Part shown: in pieces, positions 21,556 to 33,941 of the stretch | Layout of the letters: every line of letters starts with the position of its first letter | How positions within the stretch are numbered: the first letter of the stretch is position 1 | Assembly (NCBI GenBank): GCA_024509875.1 | Contig: JAMPIV010014141.1 | Coordinates: 186,001 to 250,000, forward strand | Direction: 5' to 3' | Origin: Oreohelix idahoensis | Lineage: Eukaryota > Mollusca > Gastropoda > Stylommatophora > Oreohelicidae | DNA: 64,000 bases | The notes under the pieces: generated by a model | What the model saw: the letters and a program-made list of their open reading frames with translations, nothing else | What the model was told of the DNA's origin: nothing | Databases searched by the model: none | Translations under genes and position numbers: made by a program

Positions 21556-22789
21556 ACGTGGTAGGCCAGCTTTCTGGGTCAACCTGCACAGTGGACATTT
21601 TGAGAAGTCAGCTACTGGGACCAGACCGTATCCTGTGGCCTGTTACGACACACATGAACACCAGCGGTACAACTCTACAGTCGATGTCAGCATGATCTGT
21701 CCTGTCAGCGTATACGGTATCTAGGTCAGCGTTTGTTGACATTTCTGATAGAACAGACAGCGTTACACAGCATTTTTGTTTACAAGAATTAACTGTGTTA
21801 GCAAGAAGTGCTATGGAACTGAGAGGTCTTACACGTCAACGGTGGATCTTCTTGTGTTCTGCTACATATTGTTGGACTTTGTAATAGTTTAAGACAGAAA
21901 TATGATTTATTAAAGTGGCAGTTTATTTTGATTGGAAACTGACCCATAATACGGTACTATTATAACTGAGCCTTCTATCTGCAACACATTACATTGCATT
22001 TATATGACATATATGTATTTATGTTTAATGTTTACATGTTATAGTGTTGTGTATATGTCTGTGGGCGGTTGGTGAGGTGACTAATATAGGGTATACCAAG
22101 TCATATAGGTCCTATATTAGTGTTCTGTAGGGGGCAATTTTCTTAATTGAAAATTTGCATTCAACATCTGTTGCTATTTTTTGTTAGCTGTGAAGACTGT
22201 GCTTATCGTTGTTTTTGTGATATTTTTTCTGTTCTTTAGTTTTGTTTTGGTTTGTTTGTATTTGTAGGTCTCATCTTTCCTATAATTCAGTTCTATACAA
22301 CTTTATATTTATACACTGTGGCGTTATTTGTTTTGTTTATTACGGCGCAGATTTCATCACAGGCTCTGTGATTATTTTCTTCTGTTTTTCTATTTAACTT
22401 ATTTGATTTCTGCGAATGTTTTCGTATTGTCTTTCTTGATTGTCTTTTGTTTATGTTGTTGGTTGACATATACTATAAAATATACTTGATCATACACTAC
22501 TAGCTGTGTAGTGAACGTCTTTCTTGATTGTCTTTTGTTTATGTTGTTGGTTGACATATACTATAAAATATACTTGATCATACACTACTAGCTGTGTAGT
22601 GAACTTATTAGAAAGAATCAACTGATGATTAATTGCTGTTATTAGAGGTACACAGTTGATTATACAAGACCTTATTTAAAGACTTGTTTCCCACAGAGAT
22701 TGGGATAACGGGAGCTGATTATTACATTTATTTGGAGATAGATTTCATTATTTCTATTTCAGGTATCTAGTCACATATTAGTATACATT
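21556..22789 (+). other. Middle element leader with 88-bp tandem duplication
   Basis: It starts at ACGTGGTAGGCCAGC. An 88-bp block is perfectly duplicated in tandem at 22429-22516 and 22517-22604. One hairpin ACAAGA...GACTTGT at 22664-22687 corresponds to the paired hairpins of the other elements, and CTATTTCAG ends 27 bases before the gag ATG. No coding frame supported. Confidence 0.75.
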
Positions 22790-25700
22790 ATGTCGACTTT
22801 AGATTACTTTATTGAGCAAGGGAAATCCCTATGCAAGACTGGAGATAAGTTGGAAGAGTACGCTACCAGTCTATATGAAAAAACACAAAAATTGGAAATT
22901 GATAAACTGAAAGCTGAGACTGAGCAAAAGAACTTGCAGATGCAGGTGGAGGAAAGAAGATTCCAGATGGAAGAAAAAAGGTTAGAAAGAGAAGCAGCAG
23001 TTGAACAAAAAAGATTAGAAAGAGAAGCAGAAGCTGAACAAAAGAGATTAGACAGAGAAGCTGAAGCCGAGGAGAGAAAAGCAAAAAGGGAACATGAGGA
23101 AAAACTGTTAGCATTTGAGTTAGAAAAATTAAAATTGACAAATATGGGTATTGCTAATCAGTCAAATGGTAATAGTGGTAAACCCTTTACTTACAAGGTC
23201 AAGGTACTAGCGTTCAATCCTTCCAGTGATGACATAACATTCTGGCTGGATAGATTTGAACGCTCTTGTCGAGCTCATAATGTGGATAAATCACAATATG
23301 CTAACCAGTTATCAGAAAATTTGAAAGGTGATTCTCTGACTAGTTTAAGTTTGGTTGAAGAGACTGACAAGGATAATTATGATGTTATTAGGGCAGCTTT
23401 ATTAAAAAAATATCAATTAAAAGAGGAAGGTTACCGTCTTTTGTTTAAGAAAATGGTACCTGAATCAGGGGTAGAATTCTCAGAATTCATTGCAAGGACA
23501 CGTCTTACATTTAATCGTTGGATTGAGCTGTCCAAAACAGAAAAGACATATGAAGCCCTTATGGACTTGTTGCTCAGAGACAAGATTATGTCAAGTGTAA
23601 ATAAACCATTCCTTGAATTCCTACATGAGCGTAAACCCAAGACACTAAAAGAAATGGAAGAATATTGTACCCGATACGTCACGGCACATCCGGACGTAGC
23701 TTTTAGCAATGCTAATGTTAAGGAAGGTATGCCAGTTGCTTCAGCAACACCATACAACCCTAATTACTCACACAAATTTCAGGGACCACAAAACAAGTTT
23801 GATAAAAAGGGTAACCATAATAGTTATCAAAACCAAGGTAACCAATCATTTCAGGGTTCTTCTGCGAAGAACTGGAGACGAGCCGACAGTCCTCGATACA
23901 GGGGTGGTCATAATTATAGGAATTTCCGCAGAGGAAGTCATTATAGGAACTATCCAAGTCATCCATCATGGAGACAACAAGACCATAGCTATAGAGATAC
24001 TCATTATAATGAATATGATAATGGTAACCATAAGAACTATGACTCAAACCTAAATAGGGGTTACAATAGAGGAAATAATAATGATTACAGAGGCAATAAT
24101 AATCGAGGTAGATCACAATACAAAAAACATAAATCACATTATCATGCAAACTCTGCACAGCAAGAGTCACATGAAGCCTATAAACAGACTAAAGATAATA
24201 ATGACGCTAATAATATGGCATGTTCCGCTTTTGATTTTGGGAGAGCATCTCAGTGCCCCCAATGCAAAACATTATTTGAACCAACTATGGTGTCCACTTT
24301 AAGTTGTGGCCATCCTCTTCCCGCTCTTCCTGCGTCAGTCGCGCATGATGGAAGAGGTTCTCTTGTCTTACATAAAGGTTTAGTAAATGACAATCCAGTC
24401 TCAGTTCTTTTTGATTCTGGATGCACCACAATTGGTGTTAGGCAATCACTTGTAGATCCTTCTCGTGCCACCGGAAAAGTAGTCAAATGTGTGACGTTTG
24501 GCGGCACCTTAAAGAAATACTCTACTGCTATCATTAAGATTGCTACTCCTTTCTTTACAGGAGATGTACACGCATGTCTTCTGCCGAATCCGATCGCTGA
24601 TCTTATCATCGGTCGTATTCACGGAGTCAAAGAATGCACTCCACAACAAATTTCCGTTTGGGAAAAACAAAATATGCAAACTGCTAATGCTGTAGTCACT
24701 AGAGCTCAAGCTCTTAATATGCCTCAAACTTCATCTATTGAAGATAATATGGTGCATAACCAAGATGATCCCTTGGTAATTTCTCGTGACTCGTTTATAA
24801 AACAGCAAGAAGATGATCCGACTCTAAAGAAATTCTTCACGCTTGCAACAAAAGGTGATCCGAATAAAGATACAAAGCGTAAATCTTGGATTACAATGAG
24901 GAATGGCGTACTTGTACGTATGGTGCAAGACTCCGCTAAGTCAAGTCATTCTCAGATTCTTGTTCCCAAGAATTTGAGAGTTAAAATTTTGCAGCACGCT
25001 CACGACTCTCAGTGTGCTGAACATATGGGTTTTTCCCGTACTAAGTCAAGAGTTCTTGCGGCTTTCTTTTGGCCTTTTGTGAACAAGGACATACGGATTT
25101 ATTGTCGATCTTGTAAAGTATGTCAAGAGGTCAAATCCAAAGGTCCACGCCATGCTGCACCTATTCAGGCTGCAGACATCCCTATTCGACCATTTCAGAA
25201 AATGGCGATAGACATCATTGGTCCATTTAAGATCAAATCTGCTAGAGGACATCACTTTATCTTGACGTGTGTTGATATGTGCACACGTTGGCCAGAGGCT
25301 ATTCCTCTGAAGAGCATTACTACTGCTGACATTGCAGATGCTCTTTGGCTTATATTTTCTCGTCTGGGATTCCCCGGAGAGATATTATCAGACCATGGCA
25401 CCCAACTAATATCAGATACCATGTCTCAAGTAATGTCTACTCTGCAGATAGAGAGATCTTTGAGTAGTATCTATCATCCTATGTCCAATGGGATGGTCGA
25501 ACGGCTAAATAGAACACTCAAAAACTTACTAGGGAAGATAACTGAGGATCATCCTCAAGATTGGAACAGGGTTTTACCCGCGGCCCTCTTCGCTTACAGA
25601 GAGGTCCCCAATGAACATACAGGATTTTCTCCCTTTGAACTTGTCTTTGGCGTTCGACCGCGCGGCCCTATGTCTTTACTTCATGATCGCATAACCGCTG

Positions 25701-27595
25701 ATAATATTACCGATGACACAAAATCTTCTTACGAATATGTCATCGCGCTGAGACAAAAGATTATCGAAGCATGCAAATTGGCAACTTCTTCTTCTGAATT
25801 TGCTAAACAGAAGGCAAGACAATTTGCCAATAAGAAAAAAACCTTACGACAACTTTGTCCTGGTGACAAAGCATTTGTTTTACTACCTTGTAGGGAAAAC
25901 AGACTTTTTATTTCTTGGAAAGGTCCGTACGATATAATCTCGAAAATTTCCGATGTTGACTACATTATTGATATTGATGGAAAGCATAAAACTTTCCACA
26001 TCAATATGCTTACGGAATTCCATGAACGTCCAGATTATTTACAGCCTATTTTCCAGGCAACGGACGATTCTCCAGTCCAACATGGTCATTACTCATCACT
26101 GTCCGTAATACAGGATGAGGAAACAAGTTTTTCGGATGTTAATCTTCCGCTTCCGATGATTCCACTTCATTCTAGTGAATCATGGAAAAATGTTACTGTT
26201 TCTCCTGATTTATCTCTAGGAGAACAGCGACAAGTTTCGGTTATGTTACAAACATTTCAGGATGTCCTTACTGACATTCCTGGACAAACTCATGTCATTG
26301 AACATGACATTATTCTAACTGACCATAATCCTATTAGAGTCAGACCTTATCCTATTCCTATACATTTTCAAGCACAGGTTGAGAAGGAGTTGGATGAGAT
26401 GATAGATTTTAAAATAATTGAACCATCCACTTCTGCATATTCTTCGCCGATGGTTATTGTTCGAAAAAAAGACAATAACATACGTCTTTGCGTTGACTAT
26501 CGCAAATTGAATCAAGTTACGAAGTTTGATGCTGAACCTATGCCTTTACTAGAAGAGCTACTTACTAGGCTTTCTAAATCTCATTTTTTCACTAAACTAG
26601 ATTTGTCTAAAGGATATTGGCAAGTTCCTTTATCTGAACGCGCCAAACCAATTACTGCTTTTTCTACACCTAGAGGCCTTTTTCAATGGAATTTCATGCC
26701 TTTCGGCCTTATGAACGCACCAGCTACATTCGTACGCATGATGCGTCGAATCCTATCTTATCGGTCAGATGTCATTGCGTACCTAGACGACATCTGTCTT
26801 TTCAGCGATACTTGGGAAGATCACTATTCAGGGTTAGTTGAATTACTATCTACTCTACGCGAGTATAACCTGACAGCGAAACCCTCTAAAGCCTGCATTG
26901 GTTTTAGCGAAATTTCTTTCCTAGGCCATCGAGTCGGTCATGGTTTCCTAAAGACAGAGGACCATAATATAACTAAGATACTTAACATCTCTATTCCTAA
27001 GACTAAAAAGCAAGTGCGAAGTCTCTTAGGTCTTATTCAATTTTATGGAAGATTCATTCCGAATCTATCCTCTATCATGGCACCTCTTTCTACACTACTA
27101 AAGAAAGGGTCGCCTAATATGGTCCACTGGTCACAGGAATGCCAATCCTCTTTGGATAAGATTAAAAATTTGTTTTAAACACCACCGATTTTAGTGTTAC
27201 CTACTACAGATAAGACATTTGTTCTTCGTAGTGACGCTTCATCCACTGGGATTGGAGCGGCACTAATGCAAGAGTACTCTGGAACTCTGCATCCTGTAAT
27301 GTATATCTCCAGAAAACTTAATGCTGCAGAAAGGAATTATTCGGTTTTAGACCGTGAACTATTGGCTATGGTATGGTCAATTCTCAAACTACAAAGATTC
27401 CTTCTAGGCGCACATTTCATAGTAGAAACCGACCAGAAAGCTCTTACAGCTATACAGAGTAAGAATTTGAAGAGCTCGAGGTCTACTCGATATGCAATTG
27501 CTCTTCAACCTTTTCATTTCTCAGTACGAGCTATCCGTGGATCAGATAATGTGATGGCATACATTTTGTCTAGATGCCCACATGATTCCACCTAA
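22790..27595 (+). pseudogene. Gag-Pol of middle element, one stop codon
   Basis: One frame runs from MSTLDYFIEQG through Gag, CPQCKTLF...CGH, protease-like LFDSGCTT, integrase (AIDIIGPF, SDHGTQLI, NGMVERLNR), RT with YLDD, and into RNase H. It is interrupted by a single nonsense codon at 27176-27178, where the relatives have Ser (SSPPIL), and continues in frame to 27595. In addition, the last RNase H acidic residue (ADILSRC in relatives) is Tyr (27560-27562). Gag to RT would still be made as a 1462-residue product lacking most of RNase H, which should prevent completion of reverse transcription. Domain order is the same as in the inner copy. Confidence 0.93.
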
Positions 27596-28054
27596 CTGTT
27601 AGGTCTTGGATTTCTTAACACATCTAAGTCTATAACAGTTCTTTCTCTATATCAAGACAGATACACATTGTAATTTGTAATATAGTGATTGTATCACTAC
27701 TATCACTACGCTCATTGATATATATTCACCGCTGTTCTTTGATGATTTTTCTTCTTTGTCAATCATGTACTTATAGTGCTTAAATATGAAATTGTTATAT
27801 GTATTGTGTTGTTACCAGCATTGTGGTATACGTTGGTGGCACCTCCCTGGAAATATTTATACTTAAGAGAAATGCTTTCTCTGAGATGTTAAGATATATT
27901 CTCACGAGTCGATCTATGGCTTTACCTTAATTTGACATTATAAATTACTCTTATTAGTCATCTGCGCATTATTCGTGCGTTGTGAGCCTATTGTATGTTG
28001 CTCTCAGATGAAAAAAAAAATTTTTCATTTTTTTCCCCGGGGGTTGCGGTAGTC
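27596..28054 (+). other. Middle element 3' untranslated region and polypurine tract
   Basis: Non-coding. It includes a TTACCAGCATTGTGGTAT block that is also present before the outer 3' LTR (near 33692), and ends with CCCCGGGGGTTGCGGTAGTC directly before the 3' LTR, the likely plus-strand priming region. Confidence 0.7.
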
Positions 28055-29487
28055 TGTTACCAACAGATTACTGGGGACAATGAAGATAGAGATGTATATA
28101 TATAGGAAGATATTTATTTGTTTGTATACTTGTTATGTTTGGAAATATTTGGTAATAATATTTTGAGTCTGAGATTAGAACTCTAGTCAAAGGGCGAATA
28201 CTCATTTTTTGCTTCGAGTGAAAGTAAATATATAGTCGCCCCACTTGAATATAGTTGAAAGGTTAACATTAGCGCATGCCCAATGAGACGATTAGTCGTC
28301 GTTGGCGCTTCCGTGATGACGGACGGATCTTGAAGGCTGTCGGACATATGAGAGTCCGAAGTTTTTGGTCATTGTGATTGATTCTGGGGAAGAGAGGAGT
28401 TTTCTCTCAGTATACTATGATGGTCGATACTTCTCCCAGAATATATATGTTAGTGTGCTAGTTACTAGTATTTCCTGAACTTAAGGTAAAGAAGAAATAT
28501 TTTCTAAAACTTTACCTAGGCCTAACGACGCCATAGATGTTATATCATCTATCTATATATTTGATGGATCGTATGTAGACGATTCCTGTACTAGCAGCAC
28601 TATGAGTGGACATATGTAACATTCCATATGGGTATGGAAAACCCAAAGACATTAGATGAGCAAATGAACGGAACTTTCATTTGTAGTGAGGATATCTTTT
28701 GGATGAACACCGCTCACTGGGACCGGCGCCATTTTGAATCCCACTGTTGGTCTGCTTGAATTGTCAATCGGAGAACGGAGATATCTTATTACCTGATGGC
28801 GATACCAGGACCTACATTGTATTGAAGTCTACTCTTTGTTATTTGAGATTGTCAACCTTAAAAGAAAGACCCTGTTGAAGCTAAAGCCTAAAAGACTTAG
28901 CCTGAAAGACGTAGTCAGCAGAGGGTCTGTAAGGGAGCATTGTGATGACCATTATTATTGTTAACTCAAACTGATGCGACTAGTCAGTAGAGGTATGAGA
29001 CGATAGACTATCATAACTATATATTTGCTCCTATCGTCCGATTATATGTACATGCTATGAGATTGCCAAATTGCTGTTGCCACCCATTTGTCAAGTATCC
29101 AATGATTTGTTGTGTCAACCTGTTCCAATGACTGTCAACCGTGCTGTCAGAGTGTGTATCATTAAACTGTCTAAAACGTCTGCAGTAGTTCCAGTTATCA
29201 TTGACTTCCAGCCGTGAGGGTATGAGTGCATTATTACCAACTTGTCAACTCTACAGAACCATTTATGCATTCGCGTGTTGACACTCATACTAACACTCAT
29301 TGTCAACAATACATTCTTGTCGGGGCCTCATTACGTTCCGGGACAAGGTGACCTATATGACCAACACTGTGCCGGGTTTGAGTTGACCACTTAATCTCAT
29401 CAAGCCCTTATTACCGTGGTGACCTAAAAAAGAGCAGTGAGAGTTTACACATTACCAACGTGGTGACCTGAAAAAGGAGCTTTATCA
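28055..29487 (+). repeat. 3' LTR of middle element
   Basis: 1433 bp, TGTTACCAACAG to GCTTTATCA, followed by the target duplication GTCAC. It is uninterrupted and serves as the reference for the split 5' LTR. The small frame at 29115-29309 (minus) also occurs in the 5' LTR and has no recognised domain. Confidence 0.93.
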
Positions 29488-29492
29488 GTCAC

Positions 29493-32400
29493 CCTCTTCC
29501 CGCTCTTCCTGCTGCAGTTGTGCATGACGGGAGAGGATCTCTTATCCTACATAAAGGTCTAGTAAATAATAATCCAGTCTCAGTCCTTTTTGATTCTCGA
29601 TGCCCTACTATCGGAGTTAAGCAATCTCTTGTAGATCCATCCTGTGCCACAGGAAAAGTGATCAAATGTGTCACATTTGATGGCACTTTGGAAAAGTATC
29701 CTACTGCCATAATTCACATTGCTACTCCCTTTTTACGGGAGATGTGCACGCGTGTCTTCTACCAAATCCTATGGCGGATCTTATTATCGGTCGTATTCAC
29801 GGAGTTAGGGAATGTACTCCGCAGCAAATTGCTGCTTGGGAAGAACAAAATATTCAAGCTACCAATGCTGTGGTCACAAGAGCACAGGCTCGTCAGATAC
29901 CTCAAACTTCATTAACTGATAATAATGAAGTACATAGCCAAGACAGTCACTTGGTTATTTCACGTGACTCATTTATAAAATTGCAAGAAGAAGATCCTTC
30001 TTTAAAAAAATTCTTCATTCTAGCAAAAAAAAGGTGATCCAAATCAGAATACAAATCGAAAATATTGGATTACTATGAAGAACGGCGTACTTGTGCGTAA
30101 GGTACAAGACTTGACGGCGTCTGCACATTCACAAATTCTTGTGCCTAAGAGTATGAGATTACAGATATTGCAACATGCTCATGACTCGCAATGTGCTGGA
30201 CATATGGGTTTTCCCGTACAAAGTCGAGAGTTCTTGCGGCTTTCTTTTGGCCATTTGTGAGCAAGGACATACGTATTTACTGCCGATCTTGCAAAATATG
30301 TCAAGAGGTCAAATCTAGAGGACCACGACATGCAGCGCCTATCCAGGCTGCAGACATTCCTATTCGGCCGTTTCAGAAAATGGCAATAGATATTATTGGT
30401 CCTTTTAGGATCAAGTCGGCCAGAGGACATCAGTTTATCCTTACATGTGTCGACATGTGCACACGTTGGCCAGAGGCTATCCCTCTTAAGAGCATCTCCA
30501 CTGCCGATATTGCAGACGCTCTTTGGCTGATATTTTCTCGTTTGGGATTCCCCAGAGAAATATTGTCAGACCATGGTACTCAACTTATATCAGACACTAT
30601 GTCGCAGGTAATGTCGACTCTGCATATTAAAATGTCTCTCAGCAGTATTTATCACCCCATGTCGAATGGGTTAGTTGAGCGTTTGAATAGAACACTCAAG
30701 ACTTTACTTGGGAAGATAACTGAGGATCATCCTCAGGATTGGGACAGGGTTTTACCCGCGGCTCTCTTTGCTTATAGAGAGGTGTCCAATGAACACACAG
30801 GGTTTTCTCCTTTTAAACTTGTCTTCGGCGCTCGACCGCGCGGCCCTATGTCTTTGCTCCACGATCTTATCACTGCTGATAATATTAGCGATGACACACA
30901 ATCTTCATATGAGTATGTCATTGCTCTGAGGCAAAAGATCATCGAGGCATGCAAACTAGCAACTTCTTCTTCTGAATTTGCTAAAGAAAAGGCAAGGCAA
31001 TTTGCAAATAAGAATAGATGTCTACGAAAACTTTGTCCAGGTGACAAAGCACTCGTTCTACTCCCTTCTAGGGAGAACAGACTTCTTATTGCATGGAAAG
31101 GTCCGTATACGATAGTCTCAAAAATTTCCGATGTCGACTATGTTGTCGATATTGATGGAAAGCATAATACTTTCCATATAAATATGCTCACGGAATTTCT
31201 TGAACGACCGGACTATTTGAAGCCTATTTTCCAGGCGACGGACGATTCTCCAGTACCTCATGGTCATTACTCATCCCTGTCGGTTATACAGGATGATGAA
31301 ACTTCTTTTTCAGATGTCAATCTTCCTCTTCATGTGATCCCACTTCATTCTACGGAATCTTGAAAAAACGTTACTGTTTCTCCTACTCTTTCCGCTGAGG
31401 AACACCGACAAGTCTCTTCGATGATACAAACGTTTCAGGATGTCCTTACTGACATTCCTGGACACACACATGTCACTGAACATGACATAATACTTACTGA
31501 CCATAATCCTATTAGAGTCAGACCCTATCCTATACCTATCCATTTTCAATCACAAGTCGAAAAAGAATTGGATGAAATGATACAATTGAAAATAATTGAA
31601 CCATCCACTTCAGCATACTCTTCGTCCATGGTAATTGTTCGAAAGAAAGACAATAACATACGCCTTTGCGTTGATTAGGAGCCGCGGTAGCATAGTGGTT
31701 AGTGCACTGGCTTCCTAGCGCTGTGGTCTATGGTTCGATCCCCAGATGAGGCGGAAAAATTTTTAGGCCACAAACGGCTCCTGGGTCGACCCAGCCCCAA
31801 ATGGGTACCAGAGCTACTCTGGGAAGGTTAAGGCGGCCGGCGTGATGCCGACCACATCACCCCTCGTGTGCCGACGGTCAAGATAATATGGGCCTAACAC
31901 CATATTCCCAATATGCCTCAATGGGCGTGTAACGGGTTCCTTTACCTTTACCTTTACCTTTGCGTTGATTATCGCAAATTGAACCAAGTTACGAAGTTCG
32001 ATGCTGAACCTATGCCTTCATTAGAAGAGCTACTAAACAAACTTTCTAATTCTAGATTCTTTACCAAACTCGACTTATCGAAAGGTTATTGGCAAGTTCC
32101 TTTAACCGAACGTGCCAAACCTATTACTGCTTTTTCTACACCCAGGGGTTTATTTCAATGGAATTTCATGCCTTTCGGCCTTATAAACGCCCCTGCTACG
32201 TTCGTACGCATGATGCGTCGAATTCTCTCATATCGTACAGATGTCATAGCATACTTAAACGATATCTGTCTCTACAGTGATCCCTGGGAAGATCACTATT
32301 TGGGTTTATACGAATTGCTGTCTACTCTTCGTGAGTATAATTTGACTGCAAAACCCTCTAAAGCCTTTATAGGATTTAGTGAAATTTCTTTCCTTGGTCA

Positions 32401-33067
32401 CCGGGTTGGTCATAGTCTGTTAAAGACAGAGGACCACAATATTTCCAAAATACTAAACATTTCTGCTCCTAAGACGAAAAAACAAGTACGTAGTCTCTTA
32501 GGTTTGATACAATTTTACGGACGATTCATTCCGAATCTGTCCTCCATTATGGCACCTCTTTCAACCTTGTTGAAGAAAGGATCGCCTAATCTGATCCGCT
32601 GGTATCAAGAATGCCAATCCTCATTGGACCAGATTAAAACTTTATTTTCATCTCCACCTATCTTAAGGTTACCTACTATTGAGAAGACTTTTGTTCTTCG
32701 AAGTGACGCCTCATCCACTGGGATTGGGGCAGCACTAATGCAGGAGTATTCAGATACTTTGCATCCGGTGATGTATATCTATAGGAAACTAAATGCGGCA
32801 GAGAGGAATTACTCGGTTTTAGACCGTGAATTGTTGGGTATGGTTTGGTCAATTCTCAAGTTACAAAGATTCCTTCTGGGCGCGCATTTCATTGTGGAAA
32901 CCGACCAGAAAGCTCTTACTGCTATTCAGAGTAAAAACTTGAAGAGCTCGAGATCCACTCGCTATGCCATTGCTCTTCAACTATTTCATTTCACGGTACG
33001 AGCTATCCGAGGTTCGGATAATGTGATGGCAGACATTTTGTCCAGATGCCCACATGATTCCACTTGA
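29493..33067 (+). pseudogene. Pol of outer element (broken by shifts, stop and SINE)
   Basis: This resumes the outer element exactly where gag was cut (after GTCAC) with PLPALPAAVVHDGRG. Protease-like LFDSRC (Gly of DSG lost), integrase (AIDIIGPF, SDHGTQLI, NGLVERLNR), GPY-like, RT and RNase H follow in Gmr1 order. Lesions seen: one-base loss near 29731, one-base gain in an A-run near 30023-30030, one-base loss near 30213, Trp to stop at 31361-31363, the SINE at 31678-31956 inside the RT motif LCVDYRKLNQ, and RT YLDD changed to YLND (32258-32260). RNase H (LRSDAS, DRELLG, ETDQKAL, ADILSRC) is readable to the stop. It cannot be functional. Confidence 0.9.
31678..31956 (+). mobile_element. tRNA-headed SINE (copy 2), inside outer RT
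   Basis: It begins GGAGCCGCGGTAGCATAGTGG (box A-like) and carries GGTTCGATCCC (box B-like); the body matches the 250-512 copy, and the tail is (CCTTTA)n. A 15-base target duplication CCTTTGCGTTGATTA lies at 31663-31677 and 31957-31971. The insertion introduces a stop two codons into the SINE and splits the RT motif at VDYRKLN. Confidence 0.95.
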
Positions 33068-33941
33068 CTTTTCTGTCCTATATTTCCTGATAGACGTCGA
33101 GATTTATAACAGGTCTCTACTATAATTATATATCAGCACATCTATTCTCACTTTATGAGAATTTATAACATTGTACTGTATGATTCCCTTTTTTCTGTTA
33201 CCGATTTTGGTATAACTGAAGAAGGCTTGGTTAGCAATATAATGGCCAAAAGTTCTAATGGCCACAATTTATATTCATGAATGTATTTTGATTACTGTAT
33301 TAGAAAATCTAACATTTATCATATAGAATTGTGTTATTTATATGTTCGCAGCAAATCATTGATGTGTGCGAGATGCTGTAAATTGTGTCTACCATGACGT
33401 AGTAGGAAGTACTTACTTACCTTTGGAACAACTCTGTAGATGTGCCCACGTTGTCTATGACCTGGTCTGCTGGGATCATCGACTTAGTTAATATTATGTA
33501 TACAGCATTATGGCATAATATTATTACATGTTTACATAATGTAATGTTTGGCTGTTAAATGATTATATCTCTATAATGCGGTATATTATGATATGACACC
33601 GCTGCTTTGATGACATTCTATTGTTTAATCCTATGATAATATATTTAATGTCAGAAAAATTTGTATGTATATAATTTTGATTACATTATTATGTTGCCAG
33701 CATTGTGGTGTATGTTGGTTTCACCTCCCTGGAATATGTGTATACTTACGGAAATACTTTCTCTAAGGATTTGAGATATAGTCTCACCTGACGCTCCATG
33801 CGTCGAGCTAGCCTCACATTAGGCATTATATTTTTGGTGATACGTTTATCCGTGCATCATTCGTGCGTTAGGAGCCTGTTTGATCTTGCTCTTGGATTTT
33901 TTTTTTAAAGTTTCATTTTTTTTCCCGGGGGTGCGGTAGTC
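33068..33941 (+). other. Outer element 3' untranslated region
   Basis: Non-coding. It shares the GCCAGCATTGTGGT block with the middle element's 3' region and ends CCCGGGGGTGCGGTAGTC before the 3' LTR. Nothing else seen. Confidence 0.65.

Larger units (their letters stand above)
10592..29487 (+). mobile_element. Middle Gmr1-like Ty3/gypsy element
   Basis: It is bounded by GTCAC at 10587-10591 and 29488-29492. The 5' LTR is in two parts (10592-11006 and 20538-21555) because the inner element inserted into it; together they are 415 + 1018 = 1433 bp, exactly the length of the 3' LTR (28055-29487). The LTRs differ at about 11 positions by eye. The internal region holds gag-pol at 22790-27595. Same strand as its host. 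The insertion point lies between the Cys-His motif and the protease region of the outer element. Confidence 0.92.

Noticed and set aside
31678..31760. tRNA gene call on the box A and box B sequences
   Set aside because: The head lacks a convincing acceptor stem and continues into a SINE body with a simple-repeat tail and target duplication.
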